Assembly (NCBI GenBank): GCA_031550915.1 | Contig: JAVBOF010000004.1 | Coordinates: 1 to 15,065 of the forward strand | Direction of reading: 5' to 3' | Source of the DNA: JAVBOF01 sp031550915 | GTDB lineage: Bacteria; Bacillota; Clostridia; Christensenellales; MGBC116941 | Length of the DNA stretch: 15,065 nucleotides | Shown here: one piece after another, positions 5,832-13,006 of the stretch | Numbering within the stretch: the stretch's first letter is position 1 | Layout of the letters: each line of letters begins with the position of its first letter | Position numbers and translations under genes: made by a program | The notes under the pieces: generated by a model | Seen by the model: only the letters and a program-made list of their open reading frames with translations | Told to the model about the DNA's origin: nothing | Databases searched by the model: none

Positions 5832-7202
5832 TTACGTATAGCTTGTTGGATTATATTCCGAAGCGTCCTTGTACATGTTATATTTTGCGCCGGCCTCCCT
5901 GAAGCATGCATCCGAAGATGAATCCACGATTCTCCACTGACCGCTGATATAAACTTCATTCCAGGCGTGGTAAGTTCCATAATTGTCTACTATCTTGCAT
6001 TTACCCTTTGCTACCTTTATCGGTATACCCTGGCTCCTTGCCATGGCCGCCAGCTCAATTGCAAAATCTATACATACGCCTTTTTTTGCTTTATACATCG
6101 CGTCTAGATCCACCATATATCCCGGCTGGATCGAATTCGCTTTCGGGTAATCATAATTGTAGTTCTTTACAAGCCATTCATACATAGCCTTAAATTTGGC
6201 TTCGTCCGTCGTCCTTCCGCTTACCAATCCCTGTGCCTGCCGCACGAACAGTGTCGACGCGTCGTAATCCACTTCGGAATTTGGCATCTTATATAATTCA
6301 ATCGTCTCTGCACCGCCGTTAAACATCTTAAATGGGAAAAGCAGTCGCACCTGTGTGGATCCATTTATGGATTGCACAAGGGTAGCGTTGTATGTGCCCA
6401 TCCCCATTGGTAACAGAAAGTTTACCGGGTTGCCCGTCGCTTTGAATTCAGGGTTCGAACTTTTTCCGTCTTTCGTGAAATATCCATAAGTCCTATAGCC
6501 GCCGTTGTCGCTCATACCGCCAACGATATAACCGCGGTCCGCCGTAGCTGTCTCCAAATATGGAGCAACGCCCGCTACACTCTGCCTGCCCGCCACACCG
6601 GCGTCAAAGGCCATTTCATTTCCCGAACTGCCCGTGCTGCCCGTTGTACCATTAGATGTGTTTGCTGTATTTCCGGCATTACCTGTGTTAGATGTTCCTG
6701 CATCCATACTGGTTGCCGCGTTGGTCAAGTTCAGGAATTTACTCTGTATATACGCAACGCCGCTGCCGCTGGCCACAAGGTGCCAGCCCTTGGCTACGTT
6801 CTTTGCTATTAGATTTACCGTTGCGCTCTTTTTAAGCTTTGATACTGACTGTTTTGTATTGGCGTTCAAATACGTTTTGCACGCGCTTGTTGTCTTATAT
6901 TTGCCTATGGGCGTAAACTTTAGCGTCTTGTCCTGCATGTAATATGCCTTTCCGCTAATCTTGACCTTGTACCAGCCCTTTTTTACATTGACCTGCATAA
7001 TAGGCACGGAGGCGTTCTTTTGAACCGTTCCATATTTGCTCTTAAGGTTTGTAGACTTATATACCGGTGTTTTATTGCTTAATGTCTTTGCCTTCGGAAG
7101 AGGAGCCGCAAATGCGCCGCTCAATCCTATCGTAAAAACAAGACAAAACGCAACAACCAGTATTAGTACCTTCGATATTTTTTTGCTTATCACTTTCTCC
7201 AT
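5832..7202 (-). CDS. Exported SH3-repeat and transglutaminase-like protein
   Basis: A 456-residue secreted protein. Residues 1-32 form a Sec signal peptide (KK-rich start, hydrophobic core, AFA then A). Two bacterial SH3-like repeats follow at about 44-98 and 107-160, likely binding cell wall. A Gly/Asn/Thr/Ser-rich linker spans about 164-196. A region of unknown fold precedes a transglutaminase-like domain with a complete triad: C377 (GVCIDFA), H412 (YHAWNEV) and D427 (RIVDSSSD). Such domains can be protease-, cross-linking- or amidase-like, and the reaction is not known. I chose ATG 7202 because AAAGGA lies 8 nt upstream; ATG 7211 would sit directly on that motif. Expression should respond to cyclic di-GMP through two upstream aptamers. 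This suits a surface or biofilm-stage protein. Confidence 0.88.
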   Translation of the reverse strand: MEKVISKKISKVLILVVAFCLVFTIGLSGAFAAPLPKAKTLSNKTPVYKSTNLKSKYGTVQKNASVPIMQVNVKKGWYKVKISGKAYYMQDKTLKFTPIGKYKTTSACKTYLNANTKQSVSKLKKSATVNLIAKNVAKGWHLVASGSGVAYIQSKFLNLTNAATSMDAGTSNTGNAGNTANTSNGTTGSTGSSGNEMAFDAGVAGRQSVAGVAPYLETATADRGYIVGGMSDNGGYRTYGYFTKDGKSSNPEFKATGNPVNFLLPMGMGTYNATLVQSINGSTQVRLLFPFKMFNGGAETIELYKMPNSEVDYDASTLFVRQAQGLVSGRTTDEAKFKAMYEWLVKNYNYDYPKANSIQPGYMVDLDAMYKAKKGVCIDFAIELAAMARSQGIPIKVAKGKCKIVDNYGTYHAWNEVYISGQWRIVDSSSDACFREAGAKYNMYKDASEYNPTSYT

Positions 7203-7215
7203 TATAAACATCCTT

Positions 7216-7291
7216 TCGGTAGCTGGGCTGCCATGCTCACTGCGAAGGCCCCTTTGCTTTGCGTCCCCACCTTTCGCTGGGTTTGCCTTTG
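7216..7291 (-). promoter_or_regulatory. c-di-GMP-I (GEMM-I) riboswitch, gene-proximal copy
   Basis: The minus strand shows the GEMM-I core in order: GGCAAACC, a P2 hairpin capped by GAAA, GGGGACGCAAAGC, GGGGCCT, then GCATGGCAGCC and CTACCG. It ends at the AAAGGA Shine-Dalgarno of the SH3-transglutaminase gene, 15 nt before the ATG, so control of translation initiation is more likely than termination. G precedes the CAAAC block at the positions that could match Vc2 G20, favouring c-di-GMP over cGAMP. Confidence 0.92.
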
Positions 7292-7353
7292 TCGCTTACT
7301 TATCCGTTTGTATCGGTCATACCTGCGTTTTCAGGTAAATAAAAAACTCCTTT

Positions 7354-7431
7354 TCGGTAGCCGGGCTGCCATGCTTTTCTGCGAAGGCCCCTTGCTTTGC
7401 GTCCCCATCTTTCGCTGGGTTTGCCATTTCG
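7354..7431 (-). promoter_or_regulatory. c-di-GMP-I (GEMM-I) riboswitch, distal copy
   Basis: A second full aptamer with the same blocks: GGCAAACC, GAAA-capped hairpin, GGGGACGCAAAGC, GGGGCCT, GCATGGCAGCC, CTACCG. By eye it is about nine-tenths identical to the proximal copy, including identical P3 sequence TTCGCAG. It begins about 20 nt after the predicted RNA start. It is followed by GGAG-TTTTTT, which has no convincing GC-rich terminator stem, so its expression platform is unclear. Confidence 0.92.
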
Positions 7432-7459
7432 GTCGGAATCCTACTTTTACTACATACAC

Positions 7460-7488
7460 ATTATACGATAATTTCATAAAAAATGCAA
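7460..7488 (-). promoter_or_regulatory. Sigma-A promoter of the riboswitch-transglutaminase transcript
   Basis: TTGCAT (7488-7483), 17-bp spacer, perfect TATAAT (7465-7460) on the minus strand. The RNA start falls near 7453, giving a leader of about 250 nt that holds both aptamers. Confidence 0.85.
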
Positions 7489-7500
7489 TAGTTTTTGTGA

Positions 7501-7562
7501 AAAATAAATAATTTTTTCCAACGACTGTTATTTACGTATTATACCATAACAGCCGTTGGAAA
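7501..7562 (-). terminator. Ferritin gene terminator hairpin
   Basis: A 17-bp inverted repeat (7515-7531 with 7546-7562) contains a single G-U pair and a 14-nt loop. It starts 19 nt after the ferritin stop. The minus strand then reads AAATTATTTATTTTTC, a degenerate U-tract. The stem is strong, the tail imperfect. It insulates the riboswitch promoter. Confidence 0.75.
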
Positions 7563-7581
7563 TCAACGCTCTAAACAGCAA

Positions 7582-8100
7582 CTACCCGTTAGCGTTTGCA
7601 AAGGGATCCGTGAACGTTCTTGCACCTAGCTGCGCATCCAGCGAATATAGCAGACCGGCGTTATCGCCGATATTCCTGAGTTTTTGTAATATATCGCTTG
7701 CTGTATCCTCTTCTTCAACCTGCTCATTCACATACCATTGTATAAACTGGTATGTTGCATGGTCTTTTTCAAGCATCGCCAAAGACGCGATGTCATTTAT
7801 GCGGCTGGTCACATATTGTTCATGTTCCAAAACCTTTTCAAAGATATCCTTTGTGTCCACCCAGTCCTGCGGCGGCGCTTCGATAGACGGAAACTCCGGA
7901 TTTGCACCCCTTCCTAATATATATTGGTACATATGCGTAGCATGGGAGGTTTCCTCCTGGTATTGTACAAACAACCATTGCGCAAATCCTTTGAATCCTA
8001 TTCTGTCACTGTATGACGACATGGCAAGGTATAGGTATGCCGAATAGAATTCAGCGTTTACCTGATCACTCAATGCTTTGCTGATGCTGTCCTTTAACAT
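7582..8100 (-). CDS. ftnA: Bacterial non-heme ferritin (FtnA type)
   Basis: A 172-residue ferritin subunit that assembles into a 24-mer iron-storage shell in the cytosol and oxidises Fe(II) to a ferric core. All ferroxidase residues are present, at the same numbers as I recall for E. coli FtnA: E17, E50, H53, E94 and E130, plus the third-site residues E49, E126 and E129. There is no Met in a haem-binding context as in bacterioferritin, so FtnA type is preferred. I chose ATG 8100, with AAGAGGTGG 5-7 nt upstream; a GTG at 8109 overlaps that site and is unlikely. It is a single-gene unit with its own promoter and terminator, divergent from the copper ATPase gene. No Fur- or PerR-like box was clearly seen. 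Confidence 0.95.
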   Translation of the reverse strand: MLKDSISKALSDQVNAEFYSAYLYLAMSSYSDRIGFKGFAQWLFVQYQEETSHATHMYQYILGRGANPEFPSIEAPPQDWVDTKDIFEKVLEHEQYVTSRINDIASLAMLEKDHATYQFIQWYVNEQVEEEDTASDILQKLRNIGDNAGLLYSLDAQLGARTFTDPFANANG

Positions 8101-8148
8101 ATTTACCACCTCTTTCTAAAATTTATACTAAAAAATGGCACTATAGAT

Positions 8149-8176
8149 AGTTTATCACAACCTCCGGCTTTTTCAA
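8149..8176 (-). promoter_or_regulatory. Probable sigma-A promoter of the ferritin gene
   Basis: TTGAAA (8176-8171), 16-bp spacer with TGTGA before TAAACT (8154-8149) on the minus strand. A short palindrome, ACTATAGATAGT, at about 8140-8151 overlaps the -10 end and could be an operator. The ferritin ATG is about 45 nt downstream. Confidence 0.5.
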
Positions 8177-8211
8177 TACATCTTTGGTAACAAAGTAGCT
8201 TCTCAAGATGC

Positions 8212-8217
8212 TATAAT
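8212..8217 (+). promoter_or_regulatory. -10 box of the copper ATPase gene, predicting a leaderless mRNA
   Basis: A perfect TATAAT lies only 6 bp before the ATG at 8224, so a start 7 bp downstream would fall on or next to the A of the ATG. No Shine-Dalgarno is present in 8190-8223. The -35 region is weak (TAACAA at 8188-8193, 18-bp spacing), which suggests an activator or a different promoter further upstream. Confidence 0.5.
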
Positions 8218-8223
8218 ATCAAT

Positions 8224-10491
8224 ATGGAAAGAGTCAGCTTTAAAATTGAAGGCATGACATGCGCCGCGTGCTCTTCCAGGATCGAAAAAACTATCGGCAA
8301 GATGGACGGTATTTCCCGTTCCAACGTAAATCTTGCAACCGAAAGAGCAGTTTTTATTTTCGATCCGGAAACTATCGCCGCGGAGGATATAAAAACCCGG
8401 ATAGACAAGCTGGGTTATAAAGCATTGGAAGTGGCGGCTGTAGATAAATCAAAGGCGCTTGCGGAAAAGAGGAAGCAAATAAGCCTGTTATGGCGGAGGT
8501 TTATCATATCCGCGATTTTTTGCCTGCCGCTCCTGTATCTTGCCATGGGGCCGATGCTGTCTTTGCCCGTCTCCGTTTTCCTGCGCCCGGATACATACCC
8601 GAAGGCATACTCCATTGCTCAGCTTATGTTGCTTCTGCCAATATTGTTTTGCGGACGAAGGTTCTATGTTTCCGGCTATAAAGCTTTGTTCCGCCTTAGC
8701 CCCAATATGGATTCGCTTATATCCATAGGCACGACGGCCGCAGTCCTCTATAGCCTTTATTCTGTTGTAATGGTATTTTCCGGCGACGCGATGGCCGTAC
8801 ACCATCTTTATTTCGAATCCGCAGGGGTTATATTAACGCTTATCACGCTTGGAAAGACACTCGAAGCCGTTTCCAAAGGCAAAACTTCCGATTCAATAAA
8901 GAAGCTCATGGGGCTTGCGCCCAAAACCGCAATGGTGGAGCGCGAAGACGGTTCATTCAAAGAAACCGCTATTGAGGATGTGTTGCCGGGGGATATAATT
9001 ATATTGCGACCCGGTGATAAGATTCCCGTCGACGGTGTGGTTTTGGATGGATTTACCAGCATTGATGAGTCTATGCTAACAGGGGAGAGCGTTCCTGTGG
9101 ATAAATCCGAGGGTGATATGGTATTTGCCGCATGTATAAACAAAAACGGATCGATCCGCTTCCGCGCGCAAAAGACTGGAGAGGAAACGGCGCTTGCACA
9201 GATAATACGCCTCGTCGAGGAAGCACAGGGCTCAAAGGCACCGATCGCGCGGCTAGCGGACAAGGTATCAGCCTATTTCGTGCCTCTAGTTTTCCTGATC
9301 GCGCTGTTATCTGCTGGAGCATGGTGGATATCGGGTGAATCACCGATATTTGCACTGACAATATTTATATCCGTCCTCGTAATAGCCTGCCCATGCGCAC
9401 TTGGCCTTGCGACTCCAACGGCTATCATGGTCGGAACGGGCAAGGGCGCCGAGCACGGGATATTGATAAAGAACGGTGAAGCGCTCGAGAGGGCCGAGCG
9501 CATAGACGCGATAGTGTTCGATAAAACAGGTACCATAACAAAGGGGCTGCTGCAGCTTACCGACATAGTATGCCTTGGAAAAATTGATGGGAATGAATTG
9601 CTCCGCCATGCGGCATCCGCAGAGCAAAATTCAGAGCACCCGTTGGGCAAAGCAGTTATAAATGCCGCCATTGACAGGCAGCTTACTATCCCAAAAAGCG
9701 AGCGCTTCAATGCTATCCCCGGCCAGGGCGTCGAATTCAGCATCGAAGGCAGGGATATGCTCCTTGGTAATTCCGTGCTTATGGATGCAAACAATATTGA
9801 ATTAGATACGGCAGGTGCCGAAGTCCAAAGCCTAGCCGCCGAGGGCAAAACATCGGTATATCTCGCTGCGGACGGAAGTATCAAAGGCATCTTTGCTTTT
9901 GCGGATACAATAAAGGAAAGCAGTGCGGGTGCCGTGAGTATGCTTAAGGAATCCGGTATAGACGTTTATATGTTGACGGGCGACAATGCGCGTACCGCCG
10001 CAGCCATTGCAAAAGCGGCAAATATCGATAACGTGTTCGCCGGGGTTTTGCCAGAAGGAAAATCCGAGGTCGTCAAATCCCTTCAAGGTAAGGGAAAATG
10101 TACGGCTATGGTAGGCGACGGCATCAACGATGCGCCTGCGCTGACGCAAGCGGATATCGGCATTGCCATTGGCTCCGGAACGGATGTCGCCATCGAATCC
10201 GCGGATATCGTCCTAATGTACAGCGATTTGAACGGCGTATATAAAGCTATCGATCTCAGTAAACGGACTATCCGCAAGATAAAGCAGAACCTGTTTTGGG
10301 CGTTTTGCTTCAATGTCCTTGGCATCCCTATCGCCGCGGGATTATTGCATATTTTTGGAGGGCCTTTGCTAAATCCAATGTTTGCGGCTGCGGCGATGTC
10401 GCTAAGTTCACTGACAGTTGTTGGCAACGCGCTGCGCCTTTCCAAGGCCTTCGAAAAAAAAGATAAGAATAACAGCCGTTTGGCTGGATAA
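8224..10491 (+). CDS. copA: Cu(I)-exporting P1B-type ATPase
   Basis: A 755-residue P1B-1 ATPase that pumps Cu(I) (or Ag(I)) out of the cytosol. It has a single N-terminal HMA domain with GMTCAAC (C13, C16), helices from about residue 90, the actuator TGE at 286-288, the membrane metal site CPC at 389-391, the phosphorylated D433 in DKTGT, the P1B-specific SEHPLG at 470-475 and GDGINDAP at 631-638. In TM7 the usual Cu(I)-site YN is F696-N697, while TM8 keeps MxxSS (M725, S728, S729). The start is fixed: an in-frame stop lies at 8188 and no other start codon intervenes. A Shine-Dalgarno is missing. It is divergent from ferritin and 15 bp before a tyrosine phosphatase gene, likely one transcript. 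No CsoR or CopZ gene is adjacent. Confidence 0.95.
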   Translation: MERVSFKIEGMTCAACSSRIEKTIGKMDGISRSNVNLATERAVFIFDPETIAAEDIKTRIDKLGYKALEVAAVDKSKALAEKRKQISLLWRRFIISAIFCLPLLYLAMGPMLSLPVSVFLRPDTYPKAYSIAQLMLLLPILFCGRRFYVSGYKALFRLSPNMDSLISIGTTAAVLYSLYSVVMVFSGDAMAVHHLYFESAGVILTLITLGKTLEAVSKGKTSDSIKKLMGLAPKTAMVEREDGSFKETAIEDVLPGDIIILRPGDKIPVDGVVLDGFTSIDESMLTGESVPVDKSEGDMVFAACINKNGSIRFRAQKTGEETALAQIIRLVEEAQGSKAPIARLADKVSAYFVPLVFLIALLSAGAWWISGESPIFALTIFISVLVIACPCALGLATPTAIMVGTGKGAEHGILIKNGEALERAERIDAIVFDKTGTITKGLLQLTDIVCLGKIDGNELLRHAASAEQNSEHPLGKAVINAAIDRQLTIPKSERFNAIPGQGVEFSIEGRDMLLGNSVLMDANNIELDTAGAEVQSLAAEGKTSVYLAADGSIKGIFAFADTIKESSAGAVSMLKESGIDVYMLTGDNARTAAAIAKAANIDNVFAGVLPEGKSEVVKSLQGKGKCTAMVGDGINDAPALTQADIGIAIGSGTDVAIESADIVLMYSDLNGVYKAIDLSKRTIRKIKQNLFWAFCFNVLGIPIAAGLLHIFGGPLLNPMFAAAAMSLSSLTVVGNALRLSKAFEKKDKNNSRLAG

Positions 10492-10506
10492 TACAGAGAG
10501 GTAATA

Positions 10507-11256
10507 ATGGATTTTATTGTAGAACAGAACAAAGAGAGATATTCCCTTAAAACCGCGTTTAACGCGAGAGATCTTAGTGGCTATGTTGGTGATGGTGGCA
10601 GGATCACTGGCGGTAAATATATAAGGTCTGACTGCTTCATGCCGCTGTGTGCGGAAGATGCGGCTTTCCTTCAGGATATTGGCGTATGTATGGCTATAGA
10701 CCTGCGAAGCCTTTCCGAAAGCGAAAAGATCCCGTGCGGGCTGGTTGGCCGCCAAGGGATCGAATATGCCTCGCTTCCTCTGATGTCAAACGACGGGAAG
10801 GTAGATATGTCTATGATGCCCGAAAATTTTAATATGGGCATGCTATATATTGAAATACTCGAACGTAAAAAGAGCGAGCTATGCACCTTTTTCCGGCTGA
10901 TACAAAAAGCCGGCAGCGGAAAGGTGCTGTTCCATTGCAGCGCCGGCAAGGATCGTACCGGCGTGGTTTCCGCATTGCTGTTGAAAACAGCCGGCGTCGG
11001 AGATACGGCGGTGATAAACGATTATGCCCTGACCGAGGTGTTTTTGAAGGAAATGATGCCGGCTTTGAAAGAACATAGCGGCATCCCTGCCATGCTAAAC
11101 CTCTATGTGGATGAATTGCTGGGATCGCGTCCTGTCAATATGCAAAGCATGCTTGAATATATCGATAAAAAATATGGCGGGATATATAATTATTTGTCGG
11201 AAATAGGGTTGGAAGCCCATGAAATAGCCCTCATCAGGGAAAGTATGTTTGATTGA
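10507..11256 (+). CDS. Tyrosine phosphatase family protein (HCxxGxxR type)
   Basis: A 249-residue cytosolic phosphatase of the Y_phosphatase3 type, the family of mycobacterial PtpB and Listeria LipA, which act on phosphotyrosine and sometimes phosphoinositides. The P-loop HCSAGKDRTG is at 143-152: nucleophile C144, R150, and the D149 that in this family follows Lys. The N-terminal family motif N-x-RDL is present as NARDLSGY at 19-26, with YIRSD at 38-42 and IDLRSLSE at 64-71. There is no signal peptide, so action is inside the cell unless exported another way. The start is supported by GAGAGGT 5 nt upstream. The 15-bp gap places it in one operon with copA, an unusual partner; a role in copper stress is conjecture. 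Confidence 0.9.
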   Translation: MDFIVEQNKERYSLKTAFNARDLSGYVGDGGRITGGKYIRSDCFMPLCAEDAAFLQDIGVCMAIDLRSLSESEKIPCGLVGRQGIEYASLPLMSNDGKVDMSMMPENFNMGMLYIEILERKKSELCTFFRLIQKAGSGKVLFHCSAGKDRTGVVSALLLKTAGVGDTAVINDYALTEVFLKEMMPALKEHSGIPAMLNLYVDELLGSRPVNMQSMLEYIDKKYGGIYNYLSEIGLEAHEIALIRESMFD

Positions 11257-11320
11257 CCGCCCTGCTGCCATGCAGGCTTAATATATGTGGTGTATAATAT
11301 TACTATTTTTTGCTATTTTA

Positions 11321-11329
11321 TGTTATAAT
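11321..11329 (+). promoter_or_regulatory. Extended -10 promoter of pyruvate kinase
   Basis: TG-T-TATAAT is a perfect extended -10 element and the upstream DNA is T-rich without a clear -35. The start near 11336 gives a leader of about 50 nt ending in AGGAGG (11373-11378). Another TATAAT at 11293-11298 might be a second start but has no TG-N or -35. Confidence 0.65.
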
Positions 11330-11384
11330 ACCGGAAGTAAAATACATACACTTATCTGCTAAACAAAACATCAGGAGGCTGTTT

Positions 11385-12818
11385 ATGAGAAAAACAAAGA
11401 TAGTATGTACTTTGGGGCCTTCAACCGATGACAGGGATACATTGATCAAGCTCGTCAAAGCCGGTATGAATGTTGCTCGGCTGAACTTTTCCCACGGCAC
11501 CCACGAGGAGCATAAGGTTCGTGTCGAAATGGTCAAGGAGGTTCGAAAGGAGCTTGGCGTACCGCTGGCAATAATGATAGACACCAAGGGTCCGGACGTG
11601 AGGGTAGGCCGCTTTGAAGGCAATTACGTCGAGCTGCGTTCCGGCGATACCTTTACGCTCACGACGCAAGCATGCATTGGTACGGCGAAAATGGCTTCAG
11701 TCACATATGAGAATTTTTGCTGTAAACTTTCACCCGGTGCCGTGGTGATGCTGGATGATGGTATGATAAAGCTCGTCGTCGAAGAATGCGACGCAATGGA
11801 AGCCGTTTGCCGTGTAATGAACAGCGGAATAATATCCAACAACAAAAGCGTAAACACGCCCGGCATAAAACTGGATATCCCATATATGCGGGAAAAAGAT
11901 ATCGAGGATATCAAATTTGCCATAGATAATGATTTCGATTATATAGCGGCTTCATTTGTGCGCAACGCCGATGACGTCTGGCAAATAAAAAAGATATTGA
12001 AAGAAAACGGCGCAGATTTTATTAAGATAATATCCAAGATAGAAAACTCCGAAGGAATAGATAATATCGAAGATATACTGGAAATAAGCGACAGTATAAT
12101 GATAGCGCGCGGAGATATGGGAGTGGAGCTGCCGCTCGAGGATCTGCCCGCAATACAAAAAACGCTAATAAAAAAATCTTTGTCTGCGGGCAAAAAAGCC
12201 ATCACCGCGACCCAAATGCTTGAATCGATGATAAAAAGCCCAAGACCAACAAGGGCCGAGGTAAACGATGTTGCAAACGCCATTTATGACGGAACTAGCG
12301 CAATAATGCTTTCCGGCGAAACCTCTGTCGGACAGTTTCCTGTAGAGACAGTTGAAACCATGGCGCGCATCGCCGAGGTGACGGAGAGCCAGATCGACTA
12401 CGAAAAACGCTTTAACAGTATTGACTGGGCGGGACACAAATCGCATATTACAGATGCGATAAGCCATGCGGTATGCTCCATAGCCAATACATTGGATACG
12501 AAATCTATCTTCGCCCTGACAGAAGGCGGCGAAACCGCATGTATGGTCTCGCGTTACCGTCCAAGCTGCGGTTTGGTTGCGTTCACCCCGCACGAAAAGG
12601 TATACCATCAGCTTTCATTAAGCTGGGGGTGCTCGCCCTTGGTTCTGGAGGAGATGGACAATCTTGATATGCTGCTGGATGCGGCTATGCGTCTGGCAGA
12701 GCGTAAAGGATATGTCTCAAACGGTGACCGCATCGTCTTCACCTGCGGGGTTCCCTTGGGGCGTACCGGTTATACCAATATGGTACGCGTAGGTACAATC
12801 GGCAAACCGCAAGTATAA
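11385..12818 (+). CDS. pyk: Pyruvate kinase
   Basis: A 477-residue pyruvate kinase converting PEP and ADP to pyruvate and ATP, the last glycolytic step. ARLNFSHG is at 31-38 (R32, N34 and S36 contact PEP/K+). DTKGPDVR is at 66-73. The catalytic K218 lies in SKIEN, with metal ligands E220 and D244 (ARGDMG), and TATQMLESM follows at 274-282. The C-terminal regulatory domain ends at VRVGTIG. It lacks the extra PEP-utiliser-like domain found in Bacillus enzymes. Asp71 replaces the Glu of DTKGPE that goes with K+ dependence. I chose ATG 11385, preceded by AGGAGG 6 nt away; the frame is open upstream to 11310 but those 25 residues have no family counterpart and overlap the promoter. It is a single-gene unit ended by a bidirectional terminator. 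Confidence 0.96.
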   Translation: MRKTKIVCTLGPSTDDRDTLIKLVKAGMNVARLNFSHGTHEEHKVRVEMVKEVRKELGVPLAIMIDTKGPDVRVGRFEGNYVELRSGDTFTLTTQACIGTAKMASVTYENFCCKLSPGAVVMLDDGMIKLVVEECDAMEAVCRVMNSGIISNNKSVNTPGIKLDIPYMREKDIEDIKFAIDNDFDYIAASFVRNADDVWQIKKILKENGADFIKIISKIENSEGIDNIEDILEISDSIMIARGDMGVELPLEDLPAIQKTLIKKSLSAGKKAITATQMLESMIKSPRPTRAEVNDVANAIYDGTSAIMLSGETSVGQFPVETVETMARIAEVTESQIDYEKRFNSIDWAGHKSHITDAISHAVCSIANTLDTKSIFALTEGGETACMVSRYRPSCGLVAFTPHEKVYHQLSLSWGCSPLVLEEMDNLDMLLDAAMRLAERKGYVSNGDRIVFTCGVPLGRTGYTNMVRVGTIGKPQV

Positions 12819-12875
12819 GAGGGCTAAGCCTAAAAGACAAAATGAAATCCTGAAAAAGGGTGCTTAATATTTACC

Positions 12876-12930
12876 AAAAAGCCTGCGGGTAAAAGCGTAT
12901 CAGACGTACGCCGAGTCCGCAGACTTTTCT
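12876..12930. terminator. Bidirectional terminator between convergent pyk and carboxypeptidase genes
   Basis: The outer arms AAAAGCCTGCGG and CCGCAGACTTTT pair over 12 positions with one C-A mismatch. A second, inner hairpin GCGTA/TACGC sits in the loop. On plus the arm ends in CTTTTCTATTT; on minus it ends in GGCTTTTTGG. The position 58 nt past pyk and 77 nt past the convergent gene fits shared use. Confidence 0.8.
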
Positions 12931-13006
12931 ATTTACCATTTAATTATTTCTATGATCCGCTATAAAGACTTTATATAAAACTTCTGTTTGAATCCTTCTG
13001 ATGTAG

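Noticed and set aside
7292..7350. Possible small ORF (ATGACCGATACAAACGGATAA on minus) between the aptamers
   Set aside because: Only six codons, with no close Shine-Dalgarno.
7233..7511. 92-codon plus-strand frame with a repeated peptide (CEGPLLCVP-type)
   Set aside because: It is the antisense of the two riboswitch aptamers; the peptide repeat just reflects the aptamer duplication.
8136..8150. TGGCAC at 8136-8141 upstream of copA as a third sigma-54 promoter
   Set aside because: The -24 box is perfect but no GC-containing -12 box follows at the required spacing.
9273..9890. 205-codon minus-strand frame inside copA
   Set aside because: It is a shadow of the ATPase gene, Ser/Pro-rich and without recognisable motifs.
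11261..11276. CCTGC/GCAGG hairpin after the tyrosine phosphatase gene as a terminator
   Set aside because: The stem is only 5 bp and is followed by CTTAATATATG with no T-run.
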